Assembly (NCBI GenBank): GCA_046049675.1
Contig: JBJORA010000074.1
Location: 34,524-98,523, forward strand
Length of the DNA stretch: 64,000 nucleotides
Origin: CAIXQW01 sp046049675
GTDB taxonomy: Bacteria; Bacteroidota; Bacteroidia; Chitinophagales; Chitinophagaceae
Direction of reading: 5' to 3'
Shown: positions 51,221-63,800 of the stretch, in pieces
Layout: every line of letters begins with the position of its first letter
How positions within the stretch are numbered: the first letter of the stretch is position 1
Made by a program: the position numbers and the translations under genes
The notes under the pieces: model-generated
Database searches by the model: none
What the model was told of the DNA's origin: nothing
Seen by the model: the letters and a program-made list of their open reading frames with translations, nothing else

Positions 51221-53854
51221 ATGGTAAGTGAAAGATTAGCCCAACTTACGGCGCAATTACAGCAGTGTACCAATGCCAAAGAGCGTATTAATTTGCTTTT
51301 AGACATTAGTGCCGAGAATAGGTTGTACGATATAGAGCGTGCGCACGAGGTAGCCAACGAAGCGCTGCAGCTCGCAACAGCAGAAGATTATCAGCTTGGT
51401 ATTGGTAGGGGCTATTATGCGCTTGGTAGCAGCCTTTGGCAAAAAGGCGATTATATAGAAAGTGTGAAAATGCTTAAGCAAGCTCGCGATATCGGTGTTC
51501 GTATACAAGATACCAAGCTAGAAGGTAAGAGCTACAACATGCTTGGCAATGTGCATCGCGATATGGGCGAACTTAGTCAAGCGCTAGGCTACTACTTAAA
51601 CGCACAAGAAAAAGTAGATGCACTTGGAGAGAAAGATTTGACAGGTGTAATTGTCATGAATATTGCTATCACTTACTATGCAATTGGCGAGTACGATAGC
51701 GCACTAGAGAATGCACTTATCAGCGTAGCATTGTTAGAAGAACAGGGCACACAGTATCGTTTGTTTAGCATCTATCAAACACTAGGTGACATCTATTTTA
51801 AGCAAGGTGATTTACAAAGTGCGCTCACTTATTTTTATAAATCCTTAGATTTAACACAAGCTGATACAAGCCCTAACGCGCTAGCTTTGGGTGGCATTGG
51901 CAAGGTACATTTGCTTAGTGGCGATTTAGTAAAGGCGCAAAACTATCTTACAAAAGCAAAAGATATCAGCCTACGCAATAGTTATATTGAAAGTGGTATT
52001 ATCGCTTGTTTCTACCTCGGTAGAATGCATATTGCAAAACAAGAATTGCCGCAAGCTTTGCAAGAATATAATACAGCATTAAATACTGCTATTTCGCACG
52101 GTAGACGACACGATGCCATGAGTGTGCACGAGTATCTAGCACAATACTACGAGGAAGTAAATGATACAGCTAATGCGTACACACACTTAAAGCAATACGA
52201 GCGTTTACGCAATGAAATATTTGAAGTTGAGGCAATCAATAAACTACGCAATAAACAAGTGTTGCACGATATTGCCTCAGCAAAAAAAGAACGTGAAGTT
52301 GCTATGCGTGCGGCTACCTTAAAGCAGCAATTCTTGGCCAACATGAGTCACGAGATTCGCACACCAATGAACGCTGTGATTGGTATGACGCGCATGTTGT
52401 TAGAGAAGAAGCATTTGCCAGAGCAAGAAAAATATTTGAAAGCCATTAAAACAAGTGCGGATAATTTGCTTGTGATTCTAAATGATATTTTAGATATCAG
52501 TAAATTGGAGTCAGGTAAATTTCAAATTGAGCAAATTCCATTTAGTTTACGCACGGTAATTAGTACTGTATACAATACACTGCGCATTAAAGCGCAAGAA
52601 AAAGAAATTGACTTTGCATACGAGGTAGAAGCTGCCATACCTGACGTGTTGATTGGTGATCCTACACGTTTGTCGCAAGTGTTAATTAATTTAGCTAGCA
52701 ACAGCATAAAGTTTACTGATGCTGGCGAAGTAAAAATACTTGTTAGAGCACGCAGTAAAACTGCCGCAGAAATTCAACTTAAATTTGATGTGGTAGATAC
52801 AGGTGTAGGTATAGATGAAAACTACGTGCATCAGTTGTTCGAGAAATTTACGCAAGCAGGCACAGACACTGCACGCAAATATGGCGGAACCGGCCTAGGC
52901 TTAAGCATAAGCAAGCAGCTTGTGTCATTAATGGGTGGGCAGATTTCAGCAAAGGGAAAGCCGGGCGAGGGTAGTACCTTTACTGTAGATATTTCGTTGC
53001 CGATAGAAGCAACGCAAACGCTTACAGAAGCAGCCGTTGAAGAAATAACCAACAAGGAAATTTCTACGATGACGAATAAGCGTGTATTGCTTGTAGAAGA
53101 TAACGAGTTCAACCAAATGCTTGCACTCGATACACTGCGCGATTTTAATGCAGCCTTACAGATAGACGTAGCACTCAACGGAAAAATTGCAGTAGAAAAA
53201 GCAACCCAGCATTTGTACGATGTGATTTTGATGGATATTCAAATGCCAGTAATGAATGGTGTACAAGCAACACAACTAATTAGAAGTACATTAAAGGATC
53301 CTTATAACAAAGTGCCTATCATTGCTATGACCGCCAATGTAATGAAAGAAGATATTGACCAATACTTGGCAAGCGGCATGAACGACTATGTAAGCAAGCC
53401 ATTTGCGCCACATGTACTAGTTCATAAAATGATAAAATACTTTGGAGAACTTGATAGCGTGGCACTTGATGTAAAGAGTAGCAGTGAGCCATCTAAAAAT
53501 TTACCTGATAGGGTCACAAGTTTTGGTTTTTTAGAAGAGTTAACAAAAGGCGACAAAGCAAAGCAAAAGAAGTACATGGAGATTTTTTTGCGCAATGCAG
53601 CGGCAAGTTTACAACAAGCCAAGCAAAATTTATCGCCGCTTGATCGTGATCGTTTGAAAGTTAATGTGCATAGTCTTAAAGGGCAATTGGCCTATATGGG
53701 CGTTTCAGAAGAAGTGAGCGCTGTACAAGCATTGGAGCGTGCATGCCTAGATGCTAGTTTTAGCGAGCAGAAGCTAAAGCAAGGTCTAGACAAGTTATCT
53801 AGCGTTTGTGAGCAAACCTTTGAGGAAGTGAGGCAGCAGCTAACGCAATTGTAG
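51221..53854 (+). CDS. TPR hybrid sensor histidine kinase with receiver and Hpt domains
   Basis: 877 residues from the ATG at 51221 (an ATG at 51188 is also in frame; a TATCTTTA box at 51203-51210 between them favours the later one). Seven or eight TPRs (about 5-310) replace the usual sensor; no membrane helix is visible, so it is probably cytoplasmic. Then come a coiled coil, HisKA (NMSHEIRTPMNAVIG, His377), the ATPase domain (N-box NSIKF, DTGVGI, GGTGLGLSIS), a receiver (LLVEDNE, Asp672 in MDIQMPV, Lys in SKPF) and an Hpt domain (VHSLKG, His817). A complete phosphorelay in one chain is predicted, with the next gene's receiver as a possible target. Confidence 0.92.
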   Translation: MVSERLAQLTAQLQQCTNAKERINLLLDISAENRLYDIERAHEVANEALQLATAEDYQLGIGRGYYALGSSLWQKGDYIESVKMLKQARDIGVRIQDTKLEGKSYNMLGNVHRDMGELSQALGYYLNAQEKVDALGEKDLTGVIVMNIAITYYAIGEYDSALENALISVALLEEQGTQYRLFSIYQTLGDIYFKQGDLQSALTYFYKSLDLTQADTSPNALALGGIGKVHLLSGDLVKAQNYLTKAKDISLRNSYIESGIIACFYLGRMHIAKQELPQALQEYNTALNTAISHGRRHDAMSVHEYLAQYYEEVNDTANAYTHLKQYERLRNEIFEVEAINKLRNKQVLHDIASAKKEREVAMRAATLKQQFLANMSHEIRTPMNAVIGMTRMLLEKKHLPEQEKYLKAIKTSADNLLVILNDILDISKLESGKFQIEQIPFSLRTVISTVYNTLRIKAQEKEIDFAYEVEAAIPDVLIGDPTRLSQVLINLASNSIKFTDAGEVKILVRARSKTAAEIQLKFDVVDTGVGIDENYVHQLFEKFTQAGTDTARKYGGTGLGLSISKQLVSLMGGQISAKGKPGEGSTFTVDISLPIEATQTLTEAAVEEITNKEISTMTNKRVLLVEDNEFNQMLALDTLRDFNAALQIDVALNGKIAVEKATQHLYDVILMDIQMPVMNGVQATQLIRSTLKDPYNKVPIIAMTANVMKEDIDQYLASGMNDYVSKPFAPHVLVHKMIKYFGELDSVALDVKSSSEPSKNLPDRVTSFGFLEELTKGDKAKQKKYMEIFLRNAAASLQQAKQNLSPLDRDRLKVNVHSLKGQLAYMGVSEEVSAVQALERACLDASFSEQKLKQGLDKLSSVCEQTFEEVRQQLTQL

Positions 53855-53930
53855 TTGTGGATGTTTTAATAAATTTTTTTTGGTGCAAGTAAAGTTGCTT
53901 TAATTTGCTAATTAAGTAATTACTACTACT

Positions 53931-54449
53931 ATGGCAGAGCAAGCAATCAATCTCGAACACGTACGTCACATGTTTATCATCGACGACGATGAAATACAGC
54001 GCGAGATGATTAAGGATTATATGACAGAGCGTTATCTTTTTACCGTTAAAACTTATGATAATGGTGAAGATGCTATGGCAGACGTTGCTGCTTTGAAGCC
54101 AGAAATTATTGTGCTTGATTATCATCTCAATTCTCATAGAGCGGATGCAAAAAATGGTTTGGAAGTACTCAAGCAAGTAAAAGCAGTTAGCCCAGAAACT
54201 GAGGTTGTAATGTTTACTGGTGAAGATAAGTTAGAGGTAGCGCTTAATAGCATGAAGCATGGTGCATACGATTATGTAGTGAAGGGCGAGAGTGCCTTTA
54301 GAAAGATTGAACGCGTTATCGATAACCTCGGCGAAAGGCATAAGGCAGCTGCAATTAATATCGCGCAGCGCCGAACCATCACTTTTTTGGCAACGGTACT
54401 AACACTCATAGTAATTGCTGGAATCTGGTATTTTACTGTTGTGAACTAG
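53931..54449 (+). CDS. Response regulator receiver protein with C-terminal membrane anchor
   Basis: 172 residues. The receiver domain (about 12-130) has the acidic pair DDD (18-20), phospho-acceptor Asp63 in VLDYHLN, Thr96 in MFTGED and Lys118 in VVKGE. There is no output domain: after a short basic helix the chain ends in a hydrophobic segment (about 149-170, TITFLATVLTLIVIAGIWYF) that should anchor it in the inner membrane. It is 76 bp after the hybrid kinase gene on the same strand, which could supply the phosphate. A membrane-tethered stand-alone receiver is unusual; it could act as a localised phosphate sink or a protein-docking switch. Confidence 0.87.
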   Translation: MAEQAINLEHVRHMFIIDDDEIQREMIKDYMTERYLFTVKTYDNGEDAMADVAALKPEIIVLDYHLNSHRADAKNGLEVLKQVKAVSPETEVVMFTGEDKLEVALNSMKHGAYDYVVKGESAFRKIERVIDNLGERHKAAAINIAQRRTITFLATVLTLIVIAGIWYFTVVN

Positions 54450-54830
54450 GATTTAGGCCTCCAATGCCATGTCCTGAACATTGTATAACATATCATTAAC
54501 TAAAATATTTGGTCTGCGAAAACAAGGGTAGTTACAAGTTAGCGAATGTCATTTTTTTTGTAATGCATTGATTATCAATAGAACGATTGCTTGTTTGAAT
54601 ATCTTTTTTTAAGTTTTCATTGCCATGTTACAAACGTCTTAACGACGCCATTCGTACCCTAAAATTTGGCATTCAAAATCCCTAGTCTAAGTAAGCATAA
54701 AATTTGACTTTAGTCAAAAGTGGGAGACGTCAAGGTTTGGAAACACAGCATTTGCAGACTAATTTTACGAGCAATAGTGAGGTTTGGCGCGTCTTTTGCA
54801 AGAAGTGCCTAGTTGTCGCGTTACGATATT
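54450..54830. promoter_or_regulatory. 381-bp gap upstream of the giant adhesin, with palindrome
   Basis: No gene seen. At 54703-54718 TTTGACT-TT-AGTCAAA is a perfect 7-bp-arm palindrome, about 112 bp before the adhesin ATG, a plausible regulator site. Poly-T runs are at about 54553 and 54606. No -7 box of good quality was found close to the start. Confidence 0.35.
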
Positions 54831-57800
54831 ATGGGATTCAAAAAATTACTGCTTTTACTGCTAGTGCTTGCTGGGTTTAATGCCAGCGCGCAAACTGGCT
54901 GGTTTAGTAACGGTGCGCAAAATACTGCCGTTACAGATGTGTGGGTATGTAGTGATACGGTTTTTAAGATCAGCATCAGAAACTTAAGTGGCACACAAAC
55001 ACTTACCTCAAACTTGGTTACAGTCAATTTGCCGTCGTCTTTGGCTTATGTACCTAGCAGCGTATTTGAAACAACAACAGGCTCTCCCATAAAAACTGTT
55101 GTAGAATCAAATATCAGCAATTTACAAGCACCTGTATTTTCCTTCAATGACCTAGCACCTGGCGAATGGGTAACCTTCAATTACAAAGTAAAAGCTGCCT
55201 GTGGTCTTACAGTGTCAAACGAAACTGTTTTAATCCAACTCAACAATAACCAAGGCGCTAGTTCTCCAAATGTAGGTACACCAACACTGTCTACCGTTAA
55301 TATTGTTTCTCCTTTGCTAGATGTTACAAACTCAAGTGCAGCAAACTATTCGGGTGTGCTCGGTAATATCTATGCGCAATGTGATACAGTGGTCAATACA
55401 AGTACGGCAACATTAGATTTTAATAAAAATGGTACAAAGGCCTTTGTTGTACTGGATTTTGTAGGCTCTGGCCTTACGCGACTAACACTACCAAGCAAGG
55501 GAACTTTAATCAACGATACCCTGTGGCTAAACTTGGCAGATATTACTGCAAGCGGCAACTTTAATAGCAGATGGGAACCAAATGAAAAAATTTGGTTCTG
55601 TTACAATGTGCGTATTGATAGCTGCGAAAATTTGAATAGGGTTTTGGTACCAGGTTTTGGTTGTAATAATGTGCTTTGTGGAATTGGTTCTCCACTAGCA
55701 ACATCTACAATTGTAAACAATTTCGCTCCAAATTTGAACTACTTTGTTAGGCGAGGTAAAAAGTGCTTTGATGGTACCTTTGTTACTGACTCCATCCGTA
55801 TTCAAAATAGCGGACTAGGTGCAGCAACGCAAGTAGATCTTGGTTTAAGCTATTACATCACTGGTAGTGGTTCTGAGATAATGGGTTATGATACCAGCTC
55901 ATTTCAATTAATGACTAGTAGTGGGACAATTATTCCTATCAGCAGCAGTATGATTACCGCTCAAAGTGTAATCCCTTCATGGAATGTGAATTGCTTAGGT
56001 GGCTCAAACCTAGTGCAACAGTTAACAGTGCAATTGCCAGGTTCAATTGCACCTGGGGATGACGTATTTGTTATTTTTAAAGCAAAATATATCAATGGCT
56101 GTACATATAGTTCAACTTGTAATGGTATCGGTAACGCTGGTCATTCTGTGAATTTCGAAACCTACAGTAGTAAGTACAAAGATCAATGCGGCAATGGTAA
56201 TTATTCTGTCAATTGGACGGCTTGGGGAGGTGCATACCACACACTTTTTTCTGGCACAATTACTTCGCAAAGCCAAACGGCACCAGGCGCATATAAGTTA
56301 ACAACAAGTAATAATTTATTTCATTTTGGTGCGCCACCTAGCGTATCACCGCGCGTGAAGCATTGGGTAGAAATTACGGTTCCACCATGCTTTACTTTAG
56401 CTGGCACGCCTTATGTTGGTAATAGTGGTGCCAGCAGCTATACTTATACAGCTAGTCAAGTAGGCAACGTTATAACTGTGCGCTTGGACAAGCCTTTTTA
56501 TTACTACGGTGGCAATGAATTTAATGTGCCTTTAACTGCCTCGTGTGTTGGTGGTGGTTGCGCTGGTGGTGTTGTTTCTATGCAGTTTAAAGCTATTGAC
56601 GACACAGCGTGCGTTGGCGTGTGCCCTCGACAATTCGGATTTGTAACAAAACCTCTTTCCGTTATCTGTCCTACACCTTGCCCAAATGGTGGTGCTGATG
56701 CGCTTGCACTTAGTTTAACACGTATTAGCTTTGGTCAGCCCGACAACGATAATAATCAAATAGCAGATGCAAGTGGTAGCTTAAACATGTCATTGATAAG
56801 AACAGACAAAGCGATGGCAGGGGATACGATACTATTGAAACATACCTTGCGTGTACAGCAGAGTTCTTCAGGCATTAGCTTTCCTCAGCTTTTCTTAAAC
56901 TATACTGCCACTGATATGTACATGTTAGCTGGCGCTGCTACGGTACAAATTTATCCGCGCAATAGTGGCTTCCCTGTTTTAGCTTTTGTAACTGGCACCG
57001 AAGTGACGCCTGGTGTGTTTAAATACGTGCTTAATTTGAGCACAGTAGGTTATAACGATTTTAATGGCGATGCACTTAATAATTCATACGACAGTATCAT
57101 TTTTGAACAGAAGTTTAGAGTTACAATCAATCAATCAATGTTTGGTTACCAATCTTATGAAAACTGGAATGCCGATGCATATGCCGCATACACGCCATCG
57201 CCAAATTCACTTTATGTGCCAACGCCAGGTGCAGATCGTTATCAATGCACTGATATCAACACTGGTATCACAATTGGTGGGTGGACATTAGATATTTATA
57301 CACCAGATTTTCAGGTAATTAGTGGTTGTTCAACTAAAACGCTAATCACCTATAATAGGTACGATATCGGTGGTAATAATATCGATAATATTTTCCCGTA
57401 TGAAGTGCGCCGCGTTGTAATACCAGATACAATGCAAATTAGACTTCCGAAAGGCTTGACGTACGTGCCAGGTAGTGGTCGGATGTACTCGCATAATGGT
57501 CCTGCAACATATGGTCCCGCTTTAGTAAACCCTGTGTCGACTAATTTGGGTACAACTTATGATACGCTTACTTGGAAAGTTAGAAATCAATATATTTCTA
57601 ATGGCGGCACATTACAAGACCCGGATGAGGCATATTGGGATTATTTGTACTTTGATGTATATGCCGATTGTAGAATGGCAAATGGCGTGTACACGCCATG
57701 GAGCGTGCATCACACAGCTACTGATGGTGCTGCGTTTAACTACGACTCAATTACACCAACGAGCAACGGTATTCAACCAACACTATATGCTGGCCTGCAG

Positions 57801-60800
57801 AGTTTCCAAACAATTTTGTACAATGGGCCATCCTTGCAGTTTACAGGGGGTGGTGCAATGAATATTAGTTACACAAAAGCTTTCGGTAGTGTAACTCTGC
57901 AAAATTTAGCTAGCTCTGTCAATAGTCAAAATACTTGGGTAAAGATTGTTCCGTTGACGGGCTCTAGTACGCTTAGCTCTGTAAAAATTGGTGGCACTAC
58001 TATTAACCCTATAGGTGGTTACTATCAGTTAGGTATCGTAAATGCTAATAGCAGTAAAACGCTCGATTTAGAGTTTAATATCGTTGGCTGCACACCAACA
58101 ACCTATGCGATTTATGCAGGTTATTATTGCAGTGGTTATCCGCCAACGGCACCAGAGCATGTGTGTGCAACAATTACTAATATTTTAATTGATGGTAATC
58201 AACCGCCACTTGAAATTATCAACACGTTTACCAACGTAAACTGTATTGGTACTGTAAATGCCACGATTGATATTACTGCAAACGGTGGCGTACCAGGATA
58301 CCAATATAATATCAATGGGGGTGCTTATCAGTTTTCTAATTTATTTAATAACTTAGGTGTAGGAACCTATACAATTTGTGCAAAAGATACAAACAACTGT
58401 GTCGCTTGTGATGTTGTAACAATAGCTTTGCCAAGTACATTGGTACTTACAACGGACTCTGTTATCGGACGCAAATGTTTTGGTACGGGATTCGGTAAGG
58501 CACACTTTACTGCATCGGGTGGTAATGGTTTGTATCAAATGAGTATCTCGCCAACTGGTCCTACTATTATTAAGGTAGGTAATAAATTTAATATTCTTAA
58601 TTGTCCGCTAGGCACCTATACCGTAACCGTGATAGACTATTGTGGTAATACTGTTACTAGTAGTTTTACAATTACACAGCCTACACAAGTCAATGGTAGT
58701 ATAGCCGTTACTAATCTTTTGTGTAACGGAGGTGGTACTGGCGTGGTTACGGCGAGTGGATCAGGCGGTACGCCAACATATACTTACCAATGGCTAAATG
58801 CTGGCGGTCCCGCAACGGCAACGTGGTCGTCGCGTCCTATTGGAACTTACACCGTTCAAGTAAAAGATAATAATGGTTGTACGACCAATGTTTCTGCAAC
58901 TATTACACAGCCGCCTGCGATAGTGGCTACTATGGGCACGCCAACACACGTCGCTTGTTTTGGCAATAGCACTGGTTCGCTTAGCGTAAGTGCATCTGGA
59001 GGTACAGGAGCATTTACTTATTTATGGAGTGGGGCATTGGGCACCTATGGTACAGCTAATCCTGCAACTGGTTTACCTGCGGGTACATTTACAGTAGTTG
59101 TAACTGATGCAAATGGTTGTACAAGAAGTACGACAGCTACAATTACACAACCTGCGTCGGCCTTAAGTGCAACAATGGGAGCGCCTACACATGTTAATTG
59201 TTTTGGACAAAATACTGGTTCAGCAACTGTAACTGCTTCAGGTGGAACGATAGCGTATGCTTACCTATGGAGTAATGGACAAACGAGTGCTACACTAACT
59301 GCAGTTGCAGCTGGTTCATACACGGTTACAGTAACAGATAGTAAAGGTTGTACGCGTTCAACCAATGTCACAATTACGCAACCTACTGCAGCATTAACGG
59401 CAACGATGGGTGCAGCAACACATATCAATTGCTTTGGGCAAAATACAGGTGGTGCAACAGTTACCGCCGCTGGTGGAACAAGTGCTTACACTTACTTATG
59501 GAGTAATGGTCAAACAAGTGCAACGCTAAGCAATGTAACATTTGGAACTTACTCTGTTACAATCACGGATAGTAAAGGTTGTACTTCAACATCTAGTGTA
59601 ACTATTACACAACCATCTGCCGCGCTAAACGCTAGCATAGGTGCACCAACACATGTAAGTTGTTTTGGCGGTAATAATGGTGCTGCAACAGTTACTGCTG
59701 CTGGTGGTACAAGTGCATACTCTTATTTGTGGAATAATGGTCAAACAAGTGCAACGCTTAGTTCGGTTGGGTTTGGTACTTACACGGTAACGATCACAGA
59801 CAGTAAGGGTTGTACTTCTACAAGTAGTGTTACAATTACACAACCAGCTGCAGCGCTTGCTGCTACAATGGGTGCGCCAACGCATGTCAATTGTTTTGGT
59901 CTAAATACGGGGGCTGCAACTGTGAGTGCAGCAGGTGGCACAACTGCATACTCATATTTATGGAGCAATGGCCAAACATCCGCAACGCTTAGCAGTGTGG
60001 TAGCTGCCTCATATACTGTTACAGTTACAGATAGCAAAGGCTGTACTTCTACAAGTAGTGTTACTATAACACAGCCAACAGCAGCACTTACAGCAACAAT
60101 AGGTGCTCCTACACATGTCAATTGCTTTGGTCAAAATAATGGTGCTGCTACAGTTACTGCTGCTGGTGGTACAAGCCCATATACCTATTCATGGAATAAT
60201 GGCCAAACGAATGCAACACTTACTAATGTTACTTTTGGAACATATGCCGTAACAATCACTGATAGCAAAGGTTGTACTTCAACATCAAGCGTAACTATTA
60301 CACAGCCTTCGGCGGCTTTAGCTGCTAGCATTGGCGCACCAACACATGTAAATTGCTTTGGCGGTAATAATGGTGCTGCTACAGCTTCTGCATCTGGCGG
60401 TACAAGTGCATATACTTACTCTTGGAATAATGGTCAAACATCTGCAACGCTTACTGCAGTAGGTTTTGGTTCTTACACCGTAACTGTTACCGATAGTAAA
60501 GGTTGTACTTCAACTAGTAGCGTTACTATTACACAACCAGCGGCTGCGCTTTCTGCAACAATTGGAGTGCCTACACATGTAACTTGTTTTGGATTAAGTA
60601 ACGGTTCCGCAACTGCGAGTGCCACAGGTGGTACTACAGGATATTCATATTTTTGGAGTAATGGTCAAACTAGTGCAACACTAAGCGCTGTTGCTGCTGC
60701 TTCATATACCGTTACTATAACAGATGCGAAAGGCTGTACAAGTACAAGCAGCGTTACAATAACGCAACCAAGCGCAGCACTTACTGCTGCCATGGGTGCG

Positions 60801-63800
60801 CCAACGCATGTTAGTTGCTTTGGTCAAAGTACTGGCGCTGCAACAGTAACAGCAGCAGGTGGCACATCAGCTTATTCTTATGCTTGGAACAATAGTCAAA
60901 CTGCAGCTACGCTAAGTTCAGTTGCTGCGGGTAGCTATACGGTTACTATTACAGATAGTAAAGGTTGTACAAGCACAAGTAGTGTTACAATTACACAACC
61001 ACCTACGGCAGTTTCAATTACTGGTACTAGTACAACTGTACCTACTTGTACACCAGGTAACGACGGTACAATAACCCTTACCGCTACTGGTGGCGTTGGT
61101 CCGTATACGTATAGTAAGACAGGTGCTTTAGGTAGTTATAATGCGAGTGCAACTTTAAATGGGTATGGTGTTGGTACTTTTACAGTATATGTGAAAGATG
61201 CCAATGGATGTACTGCTACTACAACTGCTACAATAGTAAACGCAGCATTGCCAAGTGTTTCAATCAGTATCAATAATAATGTAAGTTGTTTTGGTGGTGC
61301 AGACGGATCATTAAGCGCAGTAGGAAGTGGCGGTACCTTACCATATACTTATAGTTGGAATCCAGGTGGAGCCACAACTGCTACAGTAACCGGACTAAGT
61401 GCAAATACTTACACGGTGACATTAACTGATGCAAATAATTGCAGTGTGATTGGTTTTGCACCAATTACACAGCCAACCGTATTAAGTGCTTCAATAGGCA
61501 TACCTACACATGTAACTTGTTTTGGATTGAGCAATGGCTCTGCTACAGCTAGTGGTAGTGGTGGCACAACGCCTTACACATATGCATGGAGCAACGGTCA
61601 AACAAGTGCAACTCTAACTGCTGTTGTGGCTGGTACGTATACAGTAACAATTACAGATGCAAAAAGCTGTACAAGTACAAGTAGTGTTACAATAACACAA
61701 CCTACTGCACCACTAACTGCTACGATGGGTGCGCCAACGCATGTTCTTTGCTTTAGTCAAAGTACAGGTGCTGCAACAGTTACTGCGGCAGGCGGCACAT
61801 CGCCATACACCTATGCATGGAGCAATGGCCAGACAAGTGCTACATTAACGGCAGTTGCTGCAAATGGCTATACAGTTACAATTACAGATAGCAAAGGTTG
61901 TACAAGTACAAGCACTGTTACAATTACACAACCGCCAACTGCTGTTTCAATTACTGGCACTACTACTACTGTGCCAACTTGTGTGCCTGGTAATGATGGT
62001 ACAATAACTATAACTGCAAGCGGCGGTGTTGGGCCTTATACTTACAGTAAGACTGGAGCAGTTGGTAGCTATAATGCAAGTGCAACATTACCTGGCTATG
62101 CTGTTGGTACGTATACTGTATATGTGAAAGATGCAAATGGATGTACAGCTACTACAACGGCTACAATTGTGAATGCTGCAATACCTAGTGTTTCAATCAG
62201 TATCAATAATAATGTAAGTTGTTTTGGTGGTGCAGACGGATCATTAAGTGCAGTAGGAAGCGGCGGTACATTGCCATATACTTATAGTTGGAGCCCAGGT
62301 GGAGCTACAACTGCTACCGTAACTGGATTAAGTGCAAATACGTACACAGTTACATTAACTGATGCAAATAATTGTAGCGTGATTGGTTTTGCTCCAATTA
62401 CACAGCCAAGCGTATTAGTTGCTTCAATAGGTACACCTACACATGTAACTTGTTTTGGATTGAGCAACGGCTCTGCTACTGCTAGTGGTAGCGGCGGCAC
62501 AACACCTTATACATACGCATGGAGCAATGGTCAAACAAGCGCAACTCTAACTGGTGTTGTGGCTGCTACTTATACAGTTACCATTACAGATGCAAAAAGC
62601 TGTACAAGTACAAGTAGTGTTACAATAACACAACCTACTGCACCACTAACTGCTACGATGGGTGCGCCAACGCATGTTCTTTGCTTTAGCCAAAGTACGG
62701 GTGCTGCAACAGTTACTGCGGCAGGTGGCACATCACCATACACATATGCATGGAGCAATGGCCAGACAAGTGCTACACTAACATCTGTTGCTGCAAATGG
62801 GTATACAGTTACAATTACAGATAGCAAAGGTTGTACAAGTACAAGTAGTGTTACAATCACGCAACCGCCAACTGCTGTTTCAATTACTGGCACTACTACT
62901 ACGGTGCCAACTTGTGTGCCTGGTAATGATGGTACCATAACTATCAGTGCAAGTGGTGGCGTTGGCCCATATAGTTATAGTAAGACTGGAGCAGTTGGTA
63001 GCTATAATGCAAGTGCAATATTAACTGGTTATGCGGTGGGTACTTTTACAGTGTATGTTCAAGATGCTAATGGATGTACTGCAAGTACAACAGCTACTGT
63101 GATTAATGCTGCTTTACCAAACGTATCAATTACTGTTAATAATAATGTGAGCTGCTTTGGTGGCGCTGACGGGTCCTTAACTGCAGCGGGTAGCAGTGGT
63201 ACCTTGCCGTATACATATAGTTGGTCGCCTAGTGGTGCAACAACTGCGACAGTTAACGGATTAAATGTAAATACATATACAGTAACACTTACCGATGCTA
63301 ATAATTGTACGGTTACAAGCTCTGCACAAATTACACAACCAAGCGTGCTCGGTGCATCAGTTGGTTCAATAATACCAGTAACATGTTTTGGATTGAGTAA
63401 TGGTTCTGCAGTTGCAATTGGCAGCGGCGGTACAACACCTTATTCGTACTCGTGGAATAATGCACAAACTAGTGCAACCTTAAGTGCGGTTGCAGCTGGT
63501 ACCTATACTGTAACCATTACAGATGCGAAAAACTGTACGAGTACAAGCAGTGTTATTATTACAGAGCCAGCAGTACTAACTGCTGCAATACCTTTGACTA
63601 ATATTATCCATGTAAGTTGTTACAATGCGGCTAATGGTAGCCTTACAGTAAATACTACAGGAGGTAACGGCAGCAATACATTCGTTTGGACAAATAGTAC
63701 TAGTACATCAGCAAGTGCCACTAATCTCGCACCAAATACTTACCAAGTAACCATCACCGATGCAAAAGGTTGTACAAGTACTGCAAGCGCAACGATTACG

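Noticed and set aside
59625..62938. Minus-strand open frames across the adhesin repeats (for example 59780-60121 and 62570-62938)
   Set aside because: They repeat with the plus-strand period and are Val/Leu/Pro-rich reverse-frame shadows of the Thr/Ala-rich repeats; no start context.
59169..63580. CRISPR-like periodic repeats
   Set aside because: The repeats are whole 77-residue coding units in one frame with no unique spacers, so they are protein repeats.
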